From NCBI RefSeq assembly GCF_000239855.1, contig NZ_BADT01000221.1, positions 1-34,983 on the forward strand: 34,983 bases of DNA, read 5' to 3'. A program made the position numbers and the translations under genes. Below are positions 17,986 to 25,613 of the stretch, piece after piece. Positions within the stretch are counted from its first letter, which is position 1. Each line of letters opens with the position of its first letter. The notes beneath the pieces were generated by a model. The model searched no databases. It was not told the origin of the DNA and worked only from the letters and a program-made list of their open reading frames with translations. The DNA is from Pseudoalteromonas sp. BSi20652 (GTDB lineage: Bacteria > Pseudomonadota > Gammaproteobacteria > Enterobacterales > Alteromonadaceae).

Positions 17986-18126
17986 TTATTCGTTATTTAA
18001 TTTTACATACTCACGCTGCTGTAGCTTTGCATCAACCTGTTGGGCTAACTTAAAGAGTTGCGGTTGGTTTTTAACAAAGTTAAACACACCTGGCATTGTT
18101 TTTTTTATAAGTTGTTTATTAATCAT
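17986..18126 (-). pseudogene. 46-codon reading frame, probable true 5' end of the rhamnan-synthesis-F gene
   Basis: The ATG at 18126 overlaps the stop of the upstream gene as TAATG, a classic coupled start. It reads MINKQLIKKTMPGVFNFVKN and on to ...REYVKLNNE before a TAA at 17988-17986. Dropping one base there (for example the T of that TAA) joins it smoothly to KKSYSATDALFLLTNAKQNG, the open frame preceding the TTG at 17960. It is therefore most simply the first 46 codons of the 16107 gene, cut off by a one-base insertion beside an A7 run. The alternative is a genuine 46-residue peptide of unknown role. Confidence 0.6.
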
Positions 18127-19207
18127 TATGCTAAACCAAAAAATTGTAGGGCATTAACAGTCCCATTACCGGTAACGTCATCGTCAATATCAAAAATATG
18201 CTTAGTACTTCTAGGAATCATATTCGGCTTACTTAAATAATTATTGAGCAACAGTTCAAGCTCATCACTATTAAACTCTATTTGATGTTTACCTGCATGA
18301 TGACAGTATTCAAGTGCTCCAGACATTACTTGCTCTAGCTCATAAAAATAGCGTTGCGAGGTTACTTTTCGTCCGTAGTAAAAATCAAATTTATTTTTAT
18401 CAAATGTATTAAATCTAATACCTCTAAACTGCCCGAAAGGTGCTGTTAACAAAGACTCCAAAAACATAGAACGGTCCAATGGCAGGTATCCCTCGCCTAA
18501 CTTCACGCCTTCCTTTAGATAGCCTTTCATTGTTGCTGTGTTATCGGCTATGCGATGCTCTCCAGGTTTGGAAGATATAAGGTAATGACCAACCGTATCT
18601 TTATTCAATAAAATAGTGAGTAATGACTGAATAGTACCTGAGTAACCAAGATCAACTAAATGAAGTGTACTTTGAGAAGTAACACCTAGCGATGTTAAAT
18701 AAGCTAAATAAGGTTTTTTAATAGAAGAAATAACATTTTCTAATAACTCTTGGTGTTGAGTTAAAACAGCTATTATTTTTTTTCTGTCGTGAGGTAAATA
18801 TACCAGCTCTTGAGTGATATCATCGCTAAAAACTTGCTGTATTTCTGTATTTGAAAGTAAAAAACGCGTGCGCATTAAATCAAAAAAAGAGCCTGTAAAG
18901 TCTCCTTTTAATGAATACTCGTAACTTCTACTATCACTTAACAATAATTTAAATAAAAATGCGCGAGATGCTAATAAATAATAACTATTACCTTGTTTAT
19001 TACTACCAGATAAATATTGCTGGTAGGCTCTTTCTAACCAATAGCCCTCTCGGGCAAGAAAAAAAGAGTGGTATTTTCAGGAATATTTTGTACCAAGTTA
19101 TGAGAAAAAAAACTCAGTGTAGGGCCCATAAACGACGTTCCAAAAGACGAAAAACGAGTTTGAGAAACTTCTGGGTCTGCAATGTTGTCCATTTTAATTA
19201 ATACCAT
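18126..19207 (-). pseudogene. HAD-tail (AREG-motif) protein, frameshifted at a 7-base homopolymer
   Basis: This resembles the domain that follows the HAD domain in large polysaccharide-assembly proteins. The 5' part reads FSSFGTSFMGPTLSFFSHNL up to LFFL, then leaves frame at T7 (plus-strand A7, 19059-19065) and stops at 19034. One more T gives LFFLAREGYWLERAYQQYL, continuing through YYLLASRAFLFKLLL to the long open frame with LHLVDLGYSGTIQSLLTIL, a typical late motif. Repaired length is about 355-360 residues. The start is uncertain: ATG at 19207 or 19192, neither with a strong ribosome site. It precedes and is translationally coupled (TAATG) to the RgpF-HAD gene, so the two products may work as a split version of one protein. 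The enzymatic role of this domain is not known to me. Confidence 0.75.
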
Positions 19208-19283
19208 GATAGTTAAACTAAATATATTCACCGGAATTCAATAACAACTTTATTTGCAGTCGCTTTTCATCCTTGAGTTGAAG

Positions 19284-19337
19284 AAGCTAGTTTATGTTGT
19301 GGGCTATAAATAGTAAACCCACAACTTAAGCTAGCTT
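19284..19337 (-). terminator. Long inverted repeat at the end of the 19336 sulfotransferase gene
   Basis: The arms at about 19284-19303 and 19318-19337 pair over about 19 bases with few mismatches (outer aagctag/ctagctt, inner ttgtggg/cccacaa) around a 14-base loop. The hairpin includes the stop codon of the sulfotransferase and lies in the 100-base gap before the HAD-tail gene. On the minus strand it is not followed by a T-run, so it may be an attenuator or processing hairpin that splits the cluster into two transcription units. Confidence 0.45.
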
Positions 19338-20358
19338 ATGATTTATTTGCACCCTTTTTTTGAAATAGTGCATATATGATTTTCATAAAATCAAAATGAG
19401 TTAAATTTGCACCGCTCTCTAATAATTTGAAGGGGATTTTTTTAGGTTCATCAATAAATAATTTTTCTTTATGAGGGAAATATTTTTGGCATAATGCTTT
19501 ATTTGATGCTTCGTAAAAAGCAACCACTTCATCATGCTGCTTTTCGGTCATTAATCGAGTATGCTCTGGAGCAAGTTCGCTATCAATTAACGCCCGAGCA
19601 TAACTAAAAAAATCAAGCCGCTCTTGGCCAACAATATGCTTCATTCTGGCATTTGCAATTCGCGCAAACTCCAGCATTGGATTGCTCCACCTCTCATTAA
19701 GATTTCCTTGAGAAAAGTCGAGCCCAGATACGTCATCAATATTTAGATAATGTAACATGTTAAGCCTGATATCATCGCCAATCGAAGATTTTTCATAAGG
19801 AATAATCTTAATCGCATGCTCACCAAAAAAATTTGCCCATAACGCTATTAGTTGCGTGTAGTCATAGCGCATATTTTGAGCTTGATATTGCTCCATCACC
19901 TTATTAAAAACCTTCGGACTCCCCGCTTTAATCTCTGTAGAATATGATGACTCTATATAATCTGCTTGTGGTCTTATATAAATTAAAATTTCAGGTGATA
20001 TATTAAGCTTTTTAAAAAAGCGACTCATGTAGTCCAACGCATTCTCTCTCAAGCGAGAGCTAAAATGCTCTGCACTTAAAACAATCGTCTTGTTAGAGTG
20101 CTCATTAATACATTCTTCCAATTTATTCCATAAAAAATCGACAGGTTGAGTCACTGGGCCTAAAAACTCCATGTGACGTCCACCATTATCAAGAGGGTGT
20201 ATCGAATTAACCAAATCAAAATGAGCGTCTTTTCTAGGACCTAAGTTAGGATAAAGTATTCCCTTTAACAATAAAGCTTGACGATTTTGAGACATGAAAT
20301 GCTGGATACTTGTAGTACCTGTTTTCTCAGTTCCTATGTGTAAAACCACTTTACCCAT
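19336..20358 (-). CDS. PAPS-dependent sulfotransferase-family protein
   Basis: 340 residues starting directly with the PAPS-binding P-loop VVLHIGTEKTGTTSIQHFM. The motif KTIVLSAEHFSSRLRE follows, then the 3'-phosphate site EILIYIRPQADYIESSYSTE with conserved Arg and Ser near residue 115. LNERWSNPMLEFARIANARM follows in the acceptor half. The overall pattern is that of bacterial carbohydrate sulfotransferases. Its ATG overlaps the stop of the upstream sulfotransferase gene (TAATG at 20360-20356), so the two sulfotransferases are translationally coupled. They may modify different positions of the same glycan. A long inverted repeat follows its stop. Confidence 0.88.
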   Translation of the reverse strand: MGKVVLHIGTEKTGTTSIQHFMSQNRQALLLKGILYPNLGPRKDAHFDLVNSIHPLDNGGRHMEFLGPVTQPVDFLWNKLEECINEHSNKTIVLSAEHFSSRLRENALDYMSRFFKKLNISPEILIYIRPQADYIESSYSTEIKAGSPKVFNKVMEQYQAQNMRYDYTQLIALWANFFGEHAIKIIPYEKSSIGDDIRLNMLHYLNIDDVSGLDFSQGNLNERWSNPMLEFARIANARMKHIVGQERLDFFSYARALIDSELAPEHTRLMTEKQHDEVVAFYEASNKALCQKYFPHKEKLFIDEPKKIPFKLLESGANLTHFDFMKIIYALFQKKGANKS

Positions 20359-21530
20359 TATTTGCTTCTCGACGTTTGGTCTGTAAAATAATATTTAGAA
20401 TCATAACTATAGTTCTGCAATTTCATCTCTTTATCACAAATTTGTTTAAGCTCAGTCAATTGAGTCTCCGTCCAATTAAAATCGTCTAACGACTTAGCTT
20501 TTGATGAATGGGTAGTCGTCTGCTCAGGCCTATCTGCAGACGCTAATTGAGCAAAAAGACGCTTTTTCTCGCCCTCCGCCAATGATAAAAAGTTACGAAC
20601 GGTCTCTACAACTTGCTCAGGGGTATTAGCCATATCAAACTGATCTATTTCAATATACCAATCATTTCGCTTTAAAAGCTGATTAATGACTTGGCGAGTT
20701 TGTCGCCATGCTGCAAACGATTGCTTCCACTGTTTTACATGCTGTAAAAAATTAACTTTAGGGAATTTAATAATTCGAGACTGAATATTTTCCATTGCCC
20801 TTCTTTTGCAAAAAATAACTTTGGCATTAGGCCAAGCCATTAATGCAAAAGGCAAACTTTGCAGCATTGGTATTCCTGGCGTTTTATCTAAATGTATACT
20901 GTTACCGTAATACAGCTTATATATTCTTCTGAGCATATTTAAATGCTCAGCAAGCAATACTGTTTTAGGCACAGCGTTTACCAGGTTACCATTAATACCT
21001 GCTGTAATTGACTGCTCAAAAAACACATCTGTGCTTTGTAAAGCTTTAGATATTCCCTCTATTACATGAGATTCACCATGCGCATGAGCCTTTAATGCTT
21101 TACGGCATGCCTTACCTAATGCAGAGGTACCTGAACGAGGAGAGCCTACAATAAATAAAACTTTATCAGGCAGCTCTATTGGCTGTATAAAACCACGAAA
21201 TAACAAAGTCTCTTTTGAGTTATTACTTATATGCACACTAAAGTGATAATCTGTAGTTAGGTTTTTTTTAATTAACTCAATATCAAATCTAAATACGCTT
21301 TTATTAGCAGCTAAACCTAACTCATCACGTAATTTAGGCGCTATGGTGGATAATATTTCCACCTCGTCCTCAAGCTCACCGCGTAAATTTCTGACGACCA
21401 AAGTATCAAAAACATCATTAACAACCAGACGCCCACCAAAGGCTAAATCTGCATGCTCTAAAACACCAATTTTAGAACCTCTTATGTGACCAATTTCTGG
21501 GTTGCATTCTTCAATATAATAACTGTACAT
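20358..21530 (-). CDS. Sulfotransferase with an N-terminal accessory beta domain
   Basis: 390 residues in two parts. Residues 1-120 form a predicted beta-rich accessory domain (GGRLVVNDVFDTLVVRNLRG, then ELRDELGL-like and FRFDIELIKKNL segments) similar to the N-terminal modules of the GT2 at 22753. Residues about 122-390 are a sulfotransferase of the Sulfotransfer_3 type: P-loop VLFIVGSPRSGTSALGKACR, LDKTPGIPMLQSLPFAL, and 3'-phosphate site AKVIFCKRRAMENIQSRI. The C-terminal FNWTETQLTELKQICDKEM is typical of these enzymes. It starts at the ATG at 21530, 3 bases past the GT4 gene, and overlaps the next sulfotransferase by TAATG. The acceptor is presumably the locus glycan; a TPR-less, protein-directed role is not excluded. 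Confidence 0.85.
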   Translation of the reverse strand: MYSYYIEECNPEIGHIRGSKIGVLEHADLAFGGRLVVNDVFDTLVVRNLRGELEDEVEILSTIAPKLRDELGLAANKSVFRFDIELIKKNLTTDYHFSVHISNNSKETLLFRGFIQPIELPDKVLFIVGSPRSGTSALGKACRKALKAHAHGESHVIEGISKALQSTDVFFEQSITAGINGNLVNAVPKTVLLAEHLNMLRRIYKLYYGNSIHLDKTPGIPMLQSLPFALMAWPNAKVIFCKRRAMENIQSRIIKFPKVNFLQHVKQWKQSFAAWRQTRQVINQLLKRNDWYIEIDQFDMANTPEQVVETVRNFLSLAEGEKKRLFAQLASADRPEQTTTHSSKAKSLDDFNWTETQLTELKQICDKEMKLQNYSYDSKYYFTDQTSRSK

Positions 21531-21533
21531 ATA

Positions 21534-22760
21534 TTAGCTAATAATCTTGTTTATTTTTATATAGCTCTCAGAAATAGATAAAGGTGCGGTTATATTTTTA
21601 GCTAAAGCGCTTCCTAACTCTGGCTCATTTAGCACTTTTTGCAATGCATCGGCTAATGAAACCGGGCTACCAGCCCTAAAATGCAAACCTGTTTTGTTAT
21701 GCTCTATTTTTTCAGCCATACCACCAATATCGCTAACAATTACTGGTTTTTGATGGTTCAGAGCCTCTTGTATCACCATAGGTGAATTTTCCCACCAAAT
21801 CGATGGCACAACGACCCAGTTAGCCGCCCCTAAAATACCGGCAAGCTCAGATGGCTCGTAAGAACCATGCATCCTTACAACACTTTTTAATCTTTTTAGT
21901 TGAGCATATACTTTTGTTTGGAAGTCACTCGGTTGCGAATCAAAATTTGCACCGTGTATATCAATACAGAGCTGCTGCCTTAATTCTTTAGGTATCAATA
22001 GCAATGCATCGAGTAGCACATCAACCCCTTTGAACAGGTTAATTTGCCCTATATATACAATACTTATTTTACCGTTGTTGTTTAACTTTACATTTGGAGC
22101 GACATTTTCTAACTGCCCATTTTCAACAACATGTATAACTTCAGGAGAAATTCCCCAATCAATATAACGCTGCCTTAAAAAAGCTGATGGAGCAATAAAT
22201 GTGTCAACCATATCAAAACAACTCATAATATATTCTTTTCGCAAAAAGAAATCACCTGGGGACTTTTCTGGAAAACAACTATTACACTCACGCGTACCTG
22301 ACTCAAAACAAAGCTTATTTTGCCCACCAGTTTTAATCATTAAACCTGAGTTATTACAAATTGCGTAATACTCATGCAAAGTAAGTACTAACTTTGAATT
22401 TGGTAATTTCTGTTTAATGATTTTCATCATTTCAACACCAAGTAAAAAGTAGTGATGACAGTAAATTATATCGGGCGCTACTTGCTCTAATAAATCAGCA
22501 AAATCGCCCCACAAGTGGCGAGTTTTAATATTAGAAAACAAAAAGAAATCATCATGCGTAGTGTGAAATAAAATTTCACGCTTGTTTTTTATACTAGAAA
22601 AAGCAGCTCCACCATGAGGGGTTACAGAGGTTCGCGCTAAAAAGTAAGCATCATCACCTTGTTTTAAACACTCTTTGTAAAACTGGTAAGCTGCTTGCTC
22701 ACCTCCCCCTTTGTTAAACTCTGGGTGACCGTGAGCAATTATGAGTACTTTTTTAGACAT
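21534..22760 (-). CDS. GT4-family glycosyltransferase
   Basis: A GT-B fold retaining glycosyltransferase of about 408 residues. The N-terminal half has KVLIIAHGHPEFNKGGGEQAA (glycine-rich acceptor loop) and VLTLHEYYAICNNSGLM. A Cys-containing insert (CFESGTRECNSCFPEKSPG), found in a subgroup of GT4 enzymes, follows. The C-terminal half has ISIVYIGQINLFKGVDVLLDAL and the E-x7-E donor motif in PSIWWENSPMVIQEALNHQ, then KPVIVSDIGGMAEKI. The ATG at 22760 (MSKKVLII) is chosen: it overlaps the upstream GT2 stop by 8 bases and has a GAGG element upstream. A start at 22790 would add 10 unlikely residues. The sugar is unknown. Confidence 0.9.
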   Translation of the reverse strand: MSKKVLIIAHGHPEFNKGGGEQAAYQFYKECLKQGDDAYFLARTSVTPHGGAAFSSIKNKREILFHTTHDDFFLFSNIKTRHLWGDFADLLEQVAPDIIYCHHYFLLGVEMMKIIKQKLPNSKLVLTLHEYYAICNNSGLMIKTGGQNKLCFESGTRECNSCFPEKSPGDFFLRKEYIMSCFDMVDTFIAPSAFLRQRYIDWGISPEVIHVVENGQLENVAPNVKLNNNGKISIVYIGQINLFKGVDVLLDALLLIPKELRQQLCIDIHGANFDSQPSDFQTKVYAQLKRLKSVVRMHGSYEPSELAGILGAANWVVVPSIWWENSPMVIQEALNHQKPVIVSDIGGMAEKIEHNKTGLHFRAGSPVSLADALQKVLNEPELGSALAKNITAPLSISESYIKINKIIS

Positions 22761-24501
22761 TTTGTTGTTTAACCTCTTCAATTGCATCACCCCATTTATC
22801 TTTTTGATATAAACTATTGAGGAGAGTTAACTTATATTTCCAATCGCCACTATCAACGAGATTCTGAGAAAGCCTTTCCAAATGATACAACGACTCTTTT
22901 GTATCAATATATATTTTCTTATTATGTTTATATGCCTTTAGGCATAAATCTGAATCTTCAAAATCACCCAAAATATAGCGAGTATCAAACCCCCCAACAC
23001 TAATAAAAAATTCTTTTTCCATTAACATACATGCGCCAGTAACTAGCTCTGTTAATTCAGTTTCTTTTTTCTTTATCAAATGCGAAGGCATGCCTTTATG
23101 AGGATGATAATTCATCCAAATACCCGGGTAGTAAGCATCATCTTGAAAAACCATGCCTATATGTTGAATCGTGTCATCCTCGTAAACCAACTTAGTCCCT
23201 AAAATACCTGGAGAGTCTAAGGATTCGAACTTGTTTACTAATCGACTTAGCCAGCCTGAGCTGCTCGGCATTACATCCGAATTGAGTGCAAGTATATACT
23301 GACCAGAAGCAATGCTTGCCCCCAGATTATTTGCACCTGCAAACCCTAAATTTTTACCTGCATATATCGTTTTAAATGGATGGTTAAAGGTATTAAACAC
23401 GCCATGGCACGTAATATTAAATTCTCGTTCAATACGCGGGTCATCCAATACATAAATAACCTCATGATTTTGCATATCAGTATCATTCGAAAACGCTAAT
23501 AATTGGTGCTGTAAAAAATCATAACGCCCGTATATAGGAATAATTACAGATACAAGGGGCTGCATATTAACATCACCAAACATACCGACTTCTGGCAACA
23601 AATTATCCATAATGGATTCCGCTTGCCAAATATCAGCTAAATGTCTCAATATGGCAGGCTGACCATTATCAAAAAACCTAGCTTTATGTACGTTAACAAA
23701 TGATAAGTAATCTTTTAGTATTTTTGTTTTTGATAACTGACTACTGCCACTGCTGTCAACATCTGAAGTCATAATGCGATTTTCAGAGGTTTTTATAATT
23801 AACTTTTCTGGTAAAAAGTCAGTTGGTAATCTACACGCACAAACCATACCTGCATTATAATTATCGGCTAAGCCGAATTTGGTATTTATATCTGTACGTA
23901 AGTAACGAAAACATTCCGTAACCTGATAACCTTTACCCTCTTCATCTTCAACTATAATATCGCTCATAGCCCCATCAGTTAAGGCCCAGCCATTAAAGTA
24001 AAGTAAATTTGAATCAGTAATAATACATAAGTCGAAGTAATGACTAATTGATGTGGGATCTGTTGGTTTATCGCTGGTATCAAGGGTATTATTAAACCCT
24101 TCTTGTACTTGGCGCAAAAAAGATGCTTTTTTAGTGCCAAGAGCGGCTAAAATAACATCTGGAGAATCTATAATTACAGGCTCTAATGAAGAAGCGACAA
24201 TCTCTTTATTATCAATTTTAAACACTAATTTAGTAAAATCTGATTCACTGCGTTCTATTACTAAAGTAAACCCATAAGCATTTACAGCATCTGATAAATT
24301 AAGTGCCGTAATTAAATCATCTCTTTCAAAAAAATCATAAAACACGCTAATCGGTGTATTATTTTCATTTTCAATAGCAACAGAGATAACAGGCTTATTG
24401 GCTGCACTTACAAGCCAACCTGACATATACCAAGCACCATCTAAATATGATGCATAGTCAATATGCATAGTTTTATAATTATTATCTAACGCATTGGACA
24501 C
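22753..24501 (-). CDS. GT2 glycosyltransferase with two N-terminal accessory domains
   Basis: 582 residues. Two related beta-rich modules (about 12-105, YLDGAWYMSGWLVSA, and about 155-245, LLYFNGWALTDGA) each carry an 'R-x-D-[IL] ... GL/NL ... G' core seen also in the sulfotransferase at 20358. A linker leads to a GT2 domain at about 315-570. It has VSVIIPIYGRYDFLQHQLL, YAGKNLGFAGANNLGA, LNSDVMPSSSGWLSRLV (metal-binding region), LVTGACMLMEKEFF and GDFEDSDLCLKAYKHN (second acidic motif). It starts at the ATG at 24501. Its stop is overlapped by the GT4 gene, so they are coupled. The accessory modules may bind glycan or organise an assembly complex; no function is established by sequence alone. 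Confidence 0.85.
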   Translation of the reverse strand: MSNALDNNYKTMHIDYASYLDGAWYMSGWLVSAANKPVISVAIENENNTPISVFYDFFERDDLITALNLSDAVNAYGFTLVIERSESDFTKLVFKIDNKEIVASSLEPVIIDSPDVILAALGTKKASFLRQVQEGFNNTLDTSDKPTDPTSISHYFDLCIITDSNLLYFNGWALTDGAMSDIIVEDEEGKGYQVTECFRYLRTDINTKFGLADNYNAGMVCACRLPTDFLPEKLIIKTSENRIMTSDVDSSGSSQLSKTKILKDYLSFVNVHKARFFDNGQPAILRHLADIWQAESIMDNLLPEVGMFGDVNMQPLVSVIIPIYGRYDFLQHQLLAFSNDTDMQNHEVIYVLDDPRIEREFNITCHGVFNTFNHPFKTIYAGKNLGFAGANNLGASIASGQYILALNSDVMPSSSGWLSRLVNKFESLDSPGILGTKLVYEDDTIQHIGMVFQDDAYYPGIWMNYHPHKGMPSHLIKKKETELTELVTGACMLMEKEFFISVGGFDTRYILGDFEDSDLCLKAYKHNKKIYIDTKESLYHLERLSQNLVDSGDWKYKLTLLNSLYQKDKWGDAIEEVKQQNV

Positions 24502-24579
24502 AAAAAATTCCTTTCCTTATAAACCTAATCAGGCTGTAACATTTACACTTTATCAAATTAAGTATTTGAAAACATAATA

Positions 24580-25566
24580 TTAAAAATTTAATTTTCTTAA
24601 ACAGCGCCTTAAATGAGGAATATCAAAACGAGTAACTAATTTCCGCTCATTTACAACCTGACCTAAAAATGGGATACATATAGACTCTATATTATTGAGT
24701 TCATTGCACATAACTTGGTTTGGTTTTATACGTTTAGGCTCTCTAACACCACATATATTTATAACTTTAGTTCCATGTTTCATAAATAGACAATTATGCA
24801 ATGCAGAACCTTCAAGCCCAGCAATAACACTAGCATTAGCTAAAAGTAACAATTGCATATCTATTGTTAAATCTTCCATGTAAATAACCTTAAAACCATA
24901 CTCAGTGAATACATCTTCTATTTTATGTTCGTTTACAACCTTACGCTTTCTTTTTTGTAATTTTGAACGAGATAAATAAAGCCTCATATTATTGGCTTTT
25001 AACTCTGAAATATCCTGCTGTAAACGCTCAAAAATATTAATATAATGCGGGTGTACTTTATTTAAAATATAGCACTGAGCATTAGGGACTGTTAACTCAT
25101 CTACAAGTGTATCTTCTTTTAAAATTATTACCTTATCTAAATTTAAGCCTAGTTTTTTAAAACAAAATGAGGCGAAGCTGGTCAGTTCATCACTTTTTCT
25201 AGGAAGAACAAAATTATTAAATATAAATCCATCGTAGTTAGTAGGATCTTTTACTGCCCAGATTCTGGATAGTGTTTCTAATAAAAAATGACCATAATGC
25301 TCTGTATAAAAACCTAAATAGATATAGTATCCTTTTAATTTTTTTACGTTTTTGTAGGCTGAATCCGCGATTAAACCTTTATCTATCTGAGTAAAATGCT
25401 CTTGGGCTGAATAATCACAATCCTGTCTTAAAGCTTCACTTATAAGCTTTCCAGATTGGTCATATACCCCAGCTTTAAACTGTTTTTTATCTCGATTGAC
25501 TTGCGTGGCACAAATATACGCATCATTATACTTTTTTATAGATAAGGTATAATTTTTCACTTTCAT
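24580..25566 (-). CDS. GT61-family (DUF563) glycosyltransferase
   Basis: About 328 residues. Family features are YYIYLGFYTEHYGHFLLETLSRIW (GHF segment with downstream Glu) near residue 95, MRLYLSRSKLQKRKRKVVNE near residue 205, and LLLLANASVIAGLEGSALHNCLFM, corresponding to the nucleotide-sugar binding region. The ATG at 25566 (MKVKNYTL) is preferred over an in-frame GTG at 25590, which would add 8 residues close to the preceding gene's stop. It is the first cytoplasmic enzyme gene of the glycan cluster, 78 bases before the accessory-domain GT2. It shares its family with the gene at 14070 but is clearly divergent. The donor sugar is unknown. Confidence 0.82.
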   Translation of the reverse strand: MKVKNYTLSIKKYNDAYICATQVNRDKKQFKAGVYDQSGKLISEALRQDCDYSAQEHFTQIDKGLIADSAYKNVKKLKGYYIYLGFYTEHYGHFLLETLSRIWAVKDPTNYDGFIFNNFVLPRKSDELTSFASFCFKKLGLNLDKVIILKEDTLVDELTVPNAQCYILNKVHPHYINIFERLQQDISELKANNMRLYLSRSKLQKRKRKVVNEHKIEDVFTEYGFKVIYMEDLTIDMQLLLLANASVIAGLEGSALHNCLFMKHGTKVINICGVREPKRIKPNQVMCNELNNIESICIPFLGQVVNERKLVTRFDIPHLRRCLRKLNF

Positions 25567-25613
25567 CTTAATCCGACCCCAACAAACCACGTGGTTAAAT
25601 ACATACCAAATTA

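Noticed and set aside
6613-25566. Mobile-element origin marked by transposase or integrase
   Set aside because: No transposase, integrase or tRNA attachment site is present in the window, so transfer of the cluster cannot be supported from this sequence.
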